Part shown: in pieces, positions 25,531 through 33,209 of the stretch | How positions within the stretch are numbered: the stretch's first letter is position 1 | How the letters are laid out: each line of letters opens with the position of its first letter | Origin: Propionivibrio hellwigii | GTDB taxonomy: Bacteria; Pseudomonadota; Gammaproteobacteria; Burkholderiales; Rhodocyclaceae | Direction of reading: 5' to 3' | NCBI RefSeq assembly: GCF_041770905.1 | Contig: NZ_JBEUWX010000002.1 | Span: 434,001 to 498,000, forward strand | Length of the DNA: 64,000 nucleotides | Translations under genes and position numbers: made by a program | The notes under the pieces: model-generated | What the model saw: only the letters and a program-made list of their open reading frames with translations | Databases searched by the model: none | What the model was told of the DNA's origin: nothing

Positions 25531-26982
25531 ATGACGCTGAAGAATTCCAGAACCTTTAAACGCAGCCTGACGGCCACCGCCGTCGCCACCGTCGCCGCTT
25601 TCTCGATCATGGCGGTTTCGGCATGGCAGGAACGCCCGCTCTGGCCGGTTGAAGCGGCCGCGCCGGCGGCTTCGGCGCTGCCCGATATGAGCGCCATCGT
25701 CGAGCGTCACGGCGGTGCGGTGGTCAATATCAGCGTTTCCGGCACGACGAAAACCCAATCGGGGTTTCCGGGCTTCCCCGGCCTTGATCCGGACGACCCG
25801 TTTTTTGAATTTTTCCGCCATTTCCGCATTCCGGAGCAACGTGGCGAGCAGCGCATCCGCGGTCAGGGATCGGGTTTCATCATTCGGGAAGACGGCCTTG
25901 TCCTGACCAACGCGCACGTGATCGACGGCGCCGACGAAGTGGTCGTCAAGCTGACCGACAAGCGCGAATTCAAGGCAAAAGTCCTTGGCGCGGACAAAAC
26001 GACCGATGTGGCCGTACTGCGTATCGAAGGACGCAATTTGCCGACGGTCAAGATCGGTAGTTCGGCAAATACGCGCGTTGGCGAATGGGTGCTGGCGATC
26101 GGCTCGCCGTTTGGCTTCGAGAACAGTGCGACGGCGGGCATTATCTCGGCCAAGTCGCGCTCGCTGCCGGACGACAGCTACGTTCCTTTCATCCAGACCG
26201 ACGTGGCCGTGAATCCGGGTAACTCCGGCGGCCCGCTGTTCAATATGGCTGGAGAGGTGATCGGCATCAATTCGCAGATTTACAGCCGGTCCGGCGGTTA
26301 TCAGGGGCTATCGTTCGCCATTCCGATCGATGTGGCGATGAGTATCCAGGAACAGATCGTCAAACACGGTAAAGTGCAGCGCGGAAAGCTGGGCGTCACG
26401 ATTCAGGACGTCAACCAGTCGCTCGCCGAATCCTTCGGCCTGAACAAACCGGCCGGCGCTCTCATTGCTTCGGTCGAAAACGGGAGTCCGGCGGCCAAGG
26501 CTGGGTTGGAAGCAGGCGACGTGATTTTGTCGATCAACGGCAAGGAAATCGTTTCATCGAACGAATTGCCGCCTTTGGTCGCTGCCGCCCGTCCGGGAGA
26601 TACGGTCAAGCTGCAAGTCTGGCGTAAGGGCGGATCGCGCGAAATGTCGGTCAAGGTCGGCGGCCAGCAAAATGAGAAATCGGCCGGCGCTGGCAGTAAG
26701 GATTCTTCCGAAGCGGCTAGCCGTCTGGGCGTATCGGTGCGCGCGCTGAGCGGCGAAGAGCGCCGGCAGCTCGAACTGCGCGGTGGCCTGTTGGTTGAAA
26801 ATGCCCAGGGGGCGGCGGCGCGGGCAGGCATCCGCCGCGGCGATGTCATCCTCTCGGTCAACGGCGAGGCAGTATCGACGCCTGATCAGCTGCGCGGCAT
26901 CATTGCCAAGGCGGGCAAGCGCGTGGCGCTGCTTGTTCAGCGTGAAAGCGTGCGGCTCTTTGTTCCGGTCGATCTGAAATGA
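25531..26982 (+). CDS. DegP/MucD-type periplasmic serine endoprotease (Do family)
   Basis: 483 residues from the ATG at 25531. A basic N-terminus and hydrophobic segment (residues 9-31) form a signal peptide or anchor. The catalytic triad is intact: H129 in TNAHVID, D159 in TTDVAVLRI, S232 in NPGNSGGPLF. Two PDZ domains follow (about residues 280-370 and 395-480; GLEAGDVILSINGKEI and GIRRGDVILSVNGEAV). It degrades or refolds damaged envelope proteins. An AAGGAG at 25515-25520 is ten bases before 25531 but only one base before the ATG at 25522, so 25531 is preferred; the frame opens at 25459. The two-PDZ layout fits DegP/MucD rather than DegS. Confidence 0.93.
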   Translation: MTLKNSRTFKRSLTATAVATVAAFSIMAVSAWQERPLWPVEAAAPAASALPDMSAIVERHGGAVVNISVSGTTKTQSGFPGFPGLDPDDPFFEFFRHFRIPEQRGEQRIRGQGSGFIIREDGLVLTNAHVIDGADEVVVKLTDKREFKAKVLGADKTTDVAVLRIEGRNLPTVKIGSSANTRVGEWVLAIGSPFGFENSATAGIISAKSRSLPDDSYVPFIQTDVAVNPGNSGGPLFNMAGEVIGINSQIYSRSGGYQGLSFAIPIDVAMSIQEQIVKHGKVQRGKLGVTIQDVNQSLAESFGLNKPAGALIASVENGSPAAKAGLEAGDVILSINGKEIVSSNELPPLVAAARPGDTVKLQVWRKGGSREMSVKVGGQQNEKSAGAGSKDSSEAASRLGVSVRALSGEERRQLELRGGLLVENAQGAAARAGIRRGDVILSVNGEAVSTPDQLRGIIAKAGKRVALLVQRESVRLFVPVDLK

Positions 26983-27047
26983 GCTGAAATCCGGGCTTTT
27001 CATGGTGCCTGAACGCATTTTCAGGTGCAGCGCCAATGGGGTGCGAT

Positions 27048-27075
27048 ACAGGCCGGGCAGACTTGCCCGGCCTGT
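27048..27075. terminator. Strong hairpin downstream of degP
   Basis: A perfect 12-bp stem, ACAGGCCGGGCA and TGCCCGGCCTGT, encloses the loop GACT. No long U-run follows, so it may act as a transcript-end stabiliser rather than a classical terminator. It lies 66 bases after the degP stop. A smaller hairpin (CCTGAA/TTCAGG) precedes it at about 27007-27023. Confidence 0.6.
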
Positions 27076-27176
27076 TGCCGTATGGCCGGCAGCGGCCAGG
27101 GAAAAAGCGCCTGCGGTATGCCGGGGAATGCTAGACTCCGCCCGTCTTTGCTTTTTATCACGCGCGAGAAAATCCA

Positions 27177-28298
27177 ATGGCTGGCAATACGTTCGGAACC
27201 CTGTTTACCGTTACTTCTTTTGGTGAATCGCATGGCCCGGCGATCGGGTGCATCATCGACGGTTGTCCGCCCGGACTGGCGCTGGATAGGGCCGATATCC
27301 AGACCGAACTGGATCGCCGCAGACCGGGGACTTCGCGCCATGTAACGCAGCGGCGTGAGCCGGATACAGTGGAAATTCTTTCCGGCGTCTTTGACGGGCT
27401 GACGACCGGCACGCCGATTGCTCTGCTGATCCGCAACCAGGATCAGCGCAGCAAGGATTACGCCAATCTTGCCGAGACTTTCCGGCCGGGGCATGCCGAC
27501 TACACCTATACGCAGAAATACGGCTTCCGTGACTATCGCGGCGGCGGCCGGGCCTCGGCGCGCGAGACGGCGGTGCGCGTAGCCGCGGGGGCTGTTGCGC
27601 GCAAGTGGCTGAAGGCGCGCTACGGCGTGTGTATCCGGGGATGGCTGAGCCAGCTGGGTGAAATCGCGATCCCTTTTGTCGATGCGCTGGAAATTGGTAA
27701 TAACCCGTTCTTTGCGCCGAATGCATCGTGCGTCCCGCAACTGGAGGCGTATATGGATGCGCTGCGCCAATCGGGCGATTCGGCGGGCGCAAAAATCTGC
27801 GTGACAGCCCACGGGGTGCCGCCAGGCTGGGGCGCGCCGGTGTTCGATCGGCTCGATGCCGATATTGCTTACGCGATGATGGGCATCAATGCCGTCAAAG
27901 GCGTCGAGATCGGCGCGGGATTTGCCGCCGTGACGCAGAAAGGTTCGGAACACGGCGATGAAATGACGCCCGCCGGTTTCCTCTCCAATCACGCGGGCGG
28001 CGTATTGGGCGGTATTTCGACCGGGCAGGACATTCGTGTCAATCTGGCCATCAAGCCTACGTCAAGCATCCGCCTGTCACGCCGTTCGATCAATCTGGCC
28101 GGGCAGCCAGTGATGGTCGACACGCAGGGTCGCCACGACCCGTGTGTTGGCATCCGCGCCGTACCCGTAGCCGAGGCTATGCTCGCGCTCGTACTCATCG
28201 ATCATGCGTTGCGGCATCGCGGACAATGTGCCGATGTGGTTTGCCAAACGCCAAAAATCGGCGGCGCAGCGCCGGCGCATTCGGAGCCCCCGGCATAA
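27177..28298 (+). CDS. aroC: Chorismate synthase
   Basis: 373 residues, normal length. Signatures GESHGPAIGCIIDGCPPG (residues 17-34), the RRRPG motif, YRGGGRASARETAVRVAAGA and RHDPCVGIRAVPVAEAM are all present. It converts 5-enolpyruvylshikimate-3-phosphate to chorismate using reduced FMN, the last common step to aromatic amino acids, which the trpFBA genes further along use. It appears monocistronic, after a hairpin at 27048-27075. Confidence 0.97.
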   Translation: MAGNTFGTLFTVTSFGESHGPAIGCIIDGCPPGLALDRADIQTELDRRRPGTSRHVTQRREPDTVEILSGVFDGLTTGTPIALLIRNQDQRSKDYANLAETFRPGHADYTYTQKYGFRDYRGGGRASARETAVRVAAGAVARKWLKARYGVCIRGWLSQLGEIAIPFVDALEIGNNPFFAPNASCVPQLEAYMDALRQSGDSAGAKICVTAHGVPPGWGAPVFDRLDADIAYAMMGINAVKGVEIGAGFAAVTQKGSEHGDEMTPAGFLSNHAGGVLGGISTGQDIRVNLAIKPTSSIRLSRRSINLAGQPVMVDTQGRHDPCVGIRAVPVAEAMLALVLIDHALRHRGQCADVVCQTPKIGGAAPAHSEPPA

Positions 28299-28532
28299 AA
28301 CCATACGCATACGGGATCCTGCCGGGTTTGCGGAAACGGAAAGCATCGAGCGCATAGGGCAACAGGGCAAACGATCCGGAAAGATCCGTTGTGGTATTGC
28401 ACGTTGCTGGGCGGCAATTCCCCCCGGATTTGCTGACAGTCATAGGTGTCCATGCGATAATCATCGCTCCTCGCGGCGAGGTCCGGCGGTGGCTTGGCTT
28501 CGTCATTTTGTAGGCTTGCGGGTAGTTGATCG

Positions 28533-29948
28533 ATGCCGAAAAGTTTGTACGAAAAATTGTGGGAAAGCCATGTCGTCCATGAAGAGCAAGACGGCACGGC
28601 GCTGATTTATATTGACCGTCATCTGGTGCATGAGGTGACGAGTCCGCAGGCCTTCGAGGGGCTTAAGCTGGCCGGACGCAGCCCATGGCGTGTTTCTTCG
28701 ATCGTGGCGACCGCTGATCACAATACGCCGACGGATCGTTGGGAATGCGGTATCGAAGATCCCGTGTCGCGTTTGCAGGTCGAAACGCTCGATGCGAATA
28801 TCCGCGAAACGGGCGCGCTGGCTTATTTCCCTTTCAAGGACCGGCGGCAAGGCGTGATTCATGTGATCGGCCCGGAAAACGGCGCCATCCTGCCGGGGAT
28901 GACGGTCGTGTGCGGTGATTCGCATACCAGCACGCACGGCGCATTCGCCTGCATGGCGCTGGGTATCGGCACTTCGGAGGTCGAGCATGTGCTGGCGACG
29001 CAGTGTTTGCTGCAAAAAAAATCAAAGACGCTGTTGATCCGTGTCAATGGCCGGTTGGGCACGGGAGTGACGGCCAAGGATATTGCACTGGCGGTGATTG
29101 GCGGCATCGGCACGGCGGGGGGAACGGGCTACGCCATTGAGTTTGCTGGCAGCGCCGTGCGCAGCTTGTCGATGGAGGGGCGCATGACCCTGTGCAATAT
29201 GGCGATCGAGGCCGGCGCGCGCATGGGCTTCGTCGGCGTCGATGAGGTGACGATCGACTACCTGAAGGGGCGCGATTTCGCGCCGAAAGACGGTCTGTGG
29301 GACGCTGCCGTTGCTTACTGGCGGACCTTGCATAGCGATGAAGGCGCGCATTTTGACCGAATCGTCGAACTGTGCGGTGAAGACATCCAGCCGCAGGTGA
29401 CGTGGGGAACTTCGCCGGAAATGGTTGTCCCGGTGGGCGGTAAGGTGCCCGATCCGGCGCGGGAAAGCGACCCGATTCGGCGCGAGGCTATTGAACGCGC
29501 CTTGCAGTACATGGGGCTGAACCCCAACATGCCGGTTGATGCGATTCCAGTAGACAAGATTTTCATCGGCTCCTGCACCAATTCGCGCATTGAGGATTTG
29601 CGTGCGGCAGCGCAGGTGTTGAAAGGGCGAAAAATTGCCGCCAACATCAAACAGGCGCTGGCAGTGCCCGGTTCCGGGCTGGTGCGTGAGCAGGCCGAGC
29701 GAGAGGGGTTGGATCGAGTGTTTATCGAAGCGGGTTTCGAGTGGCGCCAGCCGGGCTGCTCGATGTGCCTGGCGATGAACGCTGATCGGCTATTCCCGGG
29801 CGAGCGCTGTGCCTCGACCTCGAACCGAAATTTCGAGGGCCGTCAGGGCGCGGGCAGCCGTACGCATCTAGTGAGTCCGGCAATGGCGGCGGCGGCGGCG
29901 ATCGCCGGTCATTTCGTCGATGTTCGTAATTTATTGCAAGGAGGCTGA
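28533..29948 (+). CDS. leuC: 3-isopropylmalate dehydratase large subunit
   Basis: 471 residues, standard for bacterial LeuC. The [4Fe-4S] cluster cysteines are visible in IGSCTNSR (about residue 346) and in PGCSMCLAMN (about 407-414); HTSTHGAFACMALGIGTSEV is also diagnostic. With LeuD it isomerises 2-isopropylmalate to 3-isopropylmalate in leucine synthesis. It opens the cluster leuC-ecn-leuD-leuB-asd. The stop is followed within two bases by the entericidin start, and the intervening AAGGAGG overlaps the leuC 3' end. Confidence 0.97.
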   Translation: MPKSLYEKLWESHVVHEEQDGTALIYIDRHLVHEVTSPQAFEGLKLAGRSPWRVSSIVATADHNTPTDRWECGIEDPVSRLQVETLDANIRETGALAYFPFKDRRQGVIHVIGPENGAILPGMTVVCGDSHTSTHGAFACMALGIGTSEVEHVLATQCLLQKKSKTLLIRVNGRLGTGVTAKDIALAVIGGIGTAGGTGYAIEFAGSAVRSLSMEGRMTLCNMAIEAGARMGFVGVDEVTIDYLKGRDFAPKDGLWDAAVAYWRTLHSDEGAHFDRIVELCGEDIQPQVTWGTSPEMVVPVGGKVPDPARESDPIRREAIERALQYMGLNPNMPVDAIPVDKIFIGSCTNSRIEDLRAAAQVLKGRKIAANIKQALAVPGSGLVREQAEREGLDRVFIEAGFEWRQPGCSMCLAMNADRLFPGERCASTSNRNFEGRQGAGSRTHLVSPAMAAAAAIAGHFVDVRNLLQGG

Positions 29949-29949
29949 T

Positions 29950-30078
29950 ATGAAAAAAATCGTAAGCGTGCTCGCTATCATGGCATCCCTGATGGCGCTT
30001 TCCGCCTGTAATACGGTGCAGGGCGTTGGACGGGATATCGAACGCGGTGGTCAGGCTATCGAACGTGCGGCGCGATAA
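29950..30078 (+). CDS. Entericidin A/B-family small lipoprotein
   Basis: 42 codons, too short for most ORF callers. The sequence starts MKKIVSVLAIMASLMALSAC, a signal peptide ending in the lipobox LSAC, so Cys20 would be lipidated. The mature part NTVQGVGRDIERGGQAIERA is the entericidin EcnA/EcnB pattern. A very strong AAGGAGG (29938-29944) precedes the ATG. Entericidins are small membrane lipoproteins (toxin/antidote pair in E. coli); only one member is present. This gene between leuC and leuD is a common arrangement in betaproteobacteria, so it is likely to be co-transcribed with the leucine genes, without any known pathway role. Confidence 0.9.
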   Translation: MKKIVSVLAIMASLMALSACNTVQGVGRDIERGGQAIERAAR

Positions 30079-30093
30079 GCGCAAAACCCGGTC

Positions 30094-30732
30094 ATGGAGA
30101 AATTCGATCGCCTGGAAGGCTTGGTGGCGCCGCTCGACCGCGTCAACGTCGATACCGACGCCATCATCCCCAAGCAGTTCTTGAAGTCAATCAAACGCTC
30201 AGGGTTTGGCCCAAATCTGTTTGATGAATGGCGCTATATGGATGTCGGTCAGCCGGGAGAGGACTGCTCCCAACGTCCCCGGAACCCTGGTTTTGTGCTC
30301 AACCAGCCGCGCTACCAGGGCGCGACGATTCTGCTCACGCGCAAAAATTTCGGTTGTGGCAGTTCGCGTGAGCATGCGCCCTGGGCTTTGCTTGACTACG
30401 GTTTTCGCGTCATTCTGGCCGAGAGTTTTGCCGACATTTTTTTCAACAACTGTTTTAAGAACGGCATTTTGCCGATTACGCAGCCGGCTGAAGAAATTGA
30501 GTCACTGTTCCGGGATGTGGAAGCTACGCCCGGTTTCCGGCTAACGGTCGATCTACCGTCCCAGACAGTGGCATGCCCGGATGGACATGTGCTCCGTTTC
30601 GACATTGATCCGTTCCGCAAGGAGTGCCTGCTCAACGGCTGGGACGATATTGGCCTGACCTTGCGCCATGCCGACAAAATCCGCGCGTTTGAGGAACGTC
30701 GGCGCGCCAGTCAGCCATGGCTGTTTGCATGA
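30094..30732 (+). CDS. leuD: 3-isopropylmalate dehydratase small subunit
   Basis: 212 residues, the usual LeuD size. RVNVDTDAIIPKQFLKSIKRSGFG near the N-terminus and the swivel-domain motif NFGCGSSREHAPWAL (about residues 86-100) identify it. It supplies the substrate-binding swivelling domain for LeuC. The start lies 15 bases after the entericidin stop, and leuB starts 37 bases after its own stop, in line with one operon. Confidence 0.96.
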   Translation: MEKFDRLEGLVAPLDRVNVDTDAIIPKQFLKSIKRSGFGPNLFDEWRYMDVGQPGEDCSQRPRNPGFVLNQPRYQGATILLTRKNFGCGSSREHAPWALLDYGFRVILAESFADIFFNNCFKNGILPITQPAEEIESLFRDVEATPGFRLTVDLPSQTVACPDGHVLRFDIDPFRKECLLNGWDDIGLTLRHADKIRAFEERRRASQPWLFA

Positions 30733-30769
30733 TGGTCAAAGAAAAGACGCAAAATAAAAGGAAACGCGA

Positions 30770-31834
30770 GTGAAAATCTGTGTTCTACCGGGTGATGGCA
30801 TTGGTGTTGAGATTACGGCGCAGGCCGTGCGTGTGCTCGAAGCGCTTGGCTTGAGCTTTGAAATAGAACATGCGCTGCTGGGGGGCTGTGCGGTAGATGC
30901 GACGGGAGATCCTTATCCGGAAGCGACACAAAAGCTGGCGCAAGCCGCCGATGCTGTGTTGCTTGGCGCTGTTGGCGGGCCGAAATGGGACGGGTTGCCG
31001 CGTGAACAGCGGCCGGAACGCGGATTGCTCGGCATCCGCAAGCAACTCGGCCTATTCGCTAACCTGCGCCCGGCGGTGTTGTATCCCGAGCTATCGAATG
31101 CTTCGACACTCAAGCCGGAAGTCGTATCGGGGTTAGATATTCTGATCGTGCGCGAATTGACGGGCGATATCTATTTCGGTCAGCCGCGCGGTATTGAATT
31201 GCGCTCGATTGATGGCGTACAGCAGCGCTATGGCTATAACACCATGCATTACGACGAAGGAGAAATCCGTCGTATTGGCCGCGTGGCTTTCGAAGCGGCG
31301 CGCAAGCGCGGCAAGCGACTGTGTTCAGTCGATAAAATGAACGTGCTGGAGACGACGCAATTGTGGCGTGACGTGATGAATGAACTGGCGCCCGAGTATC
31401 CGGAGGTGGCGCTGACGCACATGCTGGTCGACAATTGCGCCATGCAACTGGTGCGTGCGCCGAAGCAGTTTGATGTGATCGTCACCGGCAATATGTTCGG
31501 TGACATTCTTTCGGATGAGGCGTCGATGTTGACGGGTTCCATCGGTATGTTGCCTTCGGCTTCACTGGATGCGAACAATAAAGGCTTGTACGAACCGAGT
31601 CACGGCTCGGCGCCGGATATTGCGGGCAAAGACCTTGCCAATCCACTGGCGACGATTCTGTCGGCAGCGATGATGTTGCGTTATACCTTCGCTCTGGAGG
31701 AGGCTGCACAACGTGTCGAAACGGCAGTCAAAAAGGTGTTGGCGCAAGGCTATCGTACAAGCGATATCTATGAACCGGGAACCCAAAAGTTGGGCACAAG
31801 GGAAATGGGTGAGGCCGTGTTGAAAAATCTGTAA
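30770..31834 (+). CDS. leuB: 3-isopropylmalate dehydrogenase
   Basis: 354 residues starting with GTG at 30770, preceded by AAAAGGAAA. LPGDGIGVEITAQAV, the loop LRPAVLYPELSNAS, the substrate arginine segment LIVRELTGDIYFGQPR, the K and D metal ligands in VDKMNVLETTQLWRDV and LTHMLVDNCAMQL, and GSAPDIAGKDLANP are all in place. It oxidatively decarboxylates 3-isopropylmalate with NAD+. The last leucine gene here, followed by asd after 79 bases. Confidence 0.97.
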   Translation: MKICVLPGDGIGVEITAQAVRVLEALGLSFEIEHALLGGCAVDATGDPYPEATQKLAQAADAVLLGAVGGPKWDGLPREQRPERGLLGIRKQLGLFANLRPAVLYPELSNASTLKPEVVSGLDILIVRELTGDIYFGQPRGIELRSIDGVQQRYGYNTMHYDEGEIRRIGRVAFEAARKRGKRLCSVDKMNVLETTQLWRDVMNELAPEYPEVALTHMLVDNCAMQLVRAPKQFDVIVTGNMFGDILSDEASMLTGSIGMLPSASLDANNKGLYEPSHGSAPDIAGKDLANPLATILSAAMMLRYTFALEEAAQRVETAVKKVLAQGYRTSDIYEPGTQKLGTREMGEAVLKNL

Positions 31835-31913
31835 GAAACGCGATGAAGTAATCCGGATTTGCTTGTGTTTTGATTTTTTGTTTTTACGATTTCTACGATT
31901 TTTAGGTTAAGGA

Positions 31914-33047
31914 ATGACAATGAAAAAAGTCGGTCTGGTTGGGTGGCGCGGCATGGTGGGATCGGTGCTGATGCAGCGCATGGTGGAAGAGGGCGATTTT
32001 GCCCATATTGACCCTGTGTATTTTTCAACTTCTTCAGCGGGCAGCAAGGCCCCATCGCTGGGCGGCAAGGAGGGCGGTGTGTTGCACGATGCAATGTCCG
32101 TTGAAACGCTCAAACAAATGGACATTATCGTTACCTGCCAAGGCGGCGATTACACCAAGGAGATCTTTCCAAAGCTCAGGGCAGCGGGCTGGAATGGTCA
32201 CTGGATCGATGCGGCATCGACACTGCGTATGGACAAGGAGGCAGTGATTGTCCTTGACCCAGCCAATTTACACGTCATCAAAGATGCGCTGGCTAAAGGG
32301 GGGAAAAACTGGATTGGTGGTAATTGTACGGTTTCGCTGATGCTGATGGGCTTGGGCGGATTGTTCCGCCAAGGCCTTATCGAATGGGTGTCGGCAATGA
32401 CCTATCAGGCAGCCTCCGGCGCGGGCGCGCAAAACATGCGCGAGCTGCTCGAACAGATGGGGGCGCTGCATGAGGCAGTCAAAACGGAGTTGTCCAATCC
32501 TGCTTCGGCGATTCTTGATATTGATCGCAAGGTGGCTGAAACGATGCGCTCCCCCGCTTTTCCAACCAAAAATTTCCGCAATACGGCATTGGCTGGCAGC
32601 CTGATTCCCTGGATCGACGTGGCTTACGAACATGGACAATCGAAGGAAGAGTGGAAGGGTGGTGCCGAATGCAACAAGATTCTTGGCCTGCCGCCGTTCC
32701 GTTCGCCTGGCAGTATTCCGGTGGATGGGCTATGCGTGCGTATTGGCGCAATGCGTTGCCATTCACAGGGGCTGACGATCAAACTCAAAAAAGATGTGCC
32801 GGTCGATGAAATTGCTGACATCATTGCCAAAAGCAATCAATGGGCCAAGGTTGTCCCCAACGAACGCGAACTGAGCGAACGCGAACTGACGCCTGCCGCC
32901 GTGACGGGCACGCTGACCGTGCCAGTCGGCCGTCTGCACAAGCTGGCGATGGGGCCGCAATACCTTGGGGCTTTTACGGTGGGTGACCAATTGCTCTGGG
33001 GGGCGTCCGAACCTTTACGCCGAATGCTGCGTATCTTGCTCGACTGA
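31914..33047 (+). CDS. asd: Aspartate-semialdehyde dehydrogenase
   Basis: 377 residues. The NADP-binding start VGLVGWRGMVGSVL (residues 6-19), the nucleophile C138 in GGNCTVSLML, and the conserved RIGAMRCHSQGLTIKL near residue 280 define the gammaproteobacterial-type Asd. It reduces 4-phospho-L-aspartate to the semialdehyde for lysine, threonine and methionine. A second in-frame ATG at 31920 could be the true start; GGTTAAGG lies just ahead of 31914. Confidence 0.97.
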   Translation: MTMKKVGLVGWRGMVGSVLMQRMVEEGDFAHIDPVYFSTSSAGSKAPSLGGKEGGVLHDAMSVETLKQMDIIVTCQGGDYTKEIFPKLRAAGWNGHWIDAASTLRMDKEAVIVLDPANLHVIKDALAKGGKNWIGGNCTVSLMLMGLGGLFRQGLIEWVSAMTYQAASGAGAQNMRELLEQMGALHEAVKTELSNPASAILDIDRKVAETMRSPAFPTKNFRNTALAGSLIPWIDVAYEHGQSKEEWKGGAECNKILGLPPFRSPGSIPVDGLCVRIGAMRCHSQGLTIKLKKDVPVDEIADIIAKSNQWAKVVPNERELSERELTPAAVTGTLTVPVGRLHKLAMGPQYLGAFTVGDQLLWGASEPLRRMLRILLD

Positions 33048-33209
33048 AATCTGCCCGATTCAATGCCGTTGTGTTGTCGATATGACAAAATCGGGGCTTA
33101 TGCCCTGATTTTTTTACAACGTTCTTAAGTTTAGAAGCATGTTTAGCTTGCATGCCTAACTCCATGATGTTAATTTAATATTTCCAATAAAAGAAGTTCA
33201 GGGTGTGCC

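Noticed and set aside
27048..27075. Riboswitch ahead of aroC
   Set aside because: Only a simple perfect hairpin is seen, without a conserved aptamer core.
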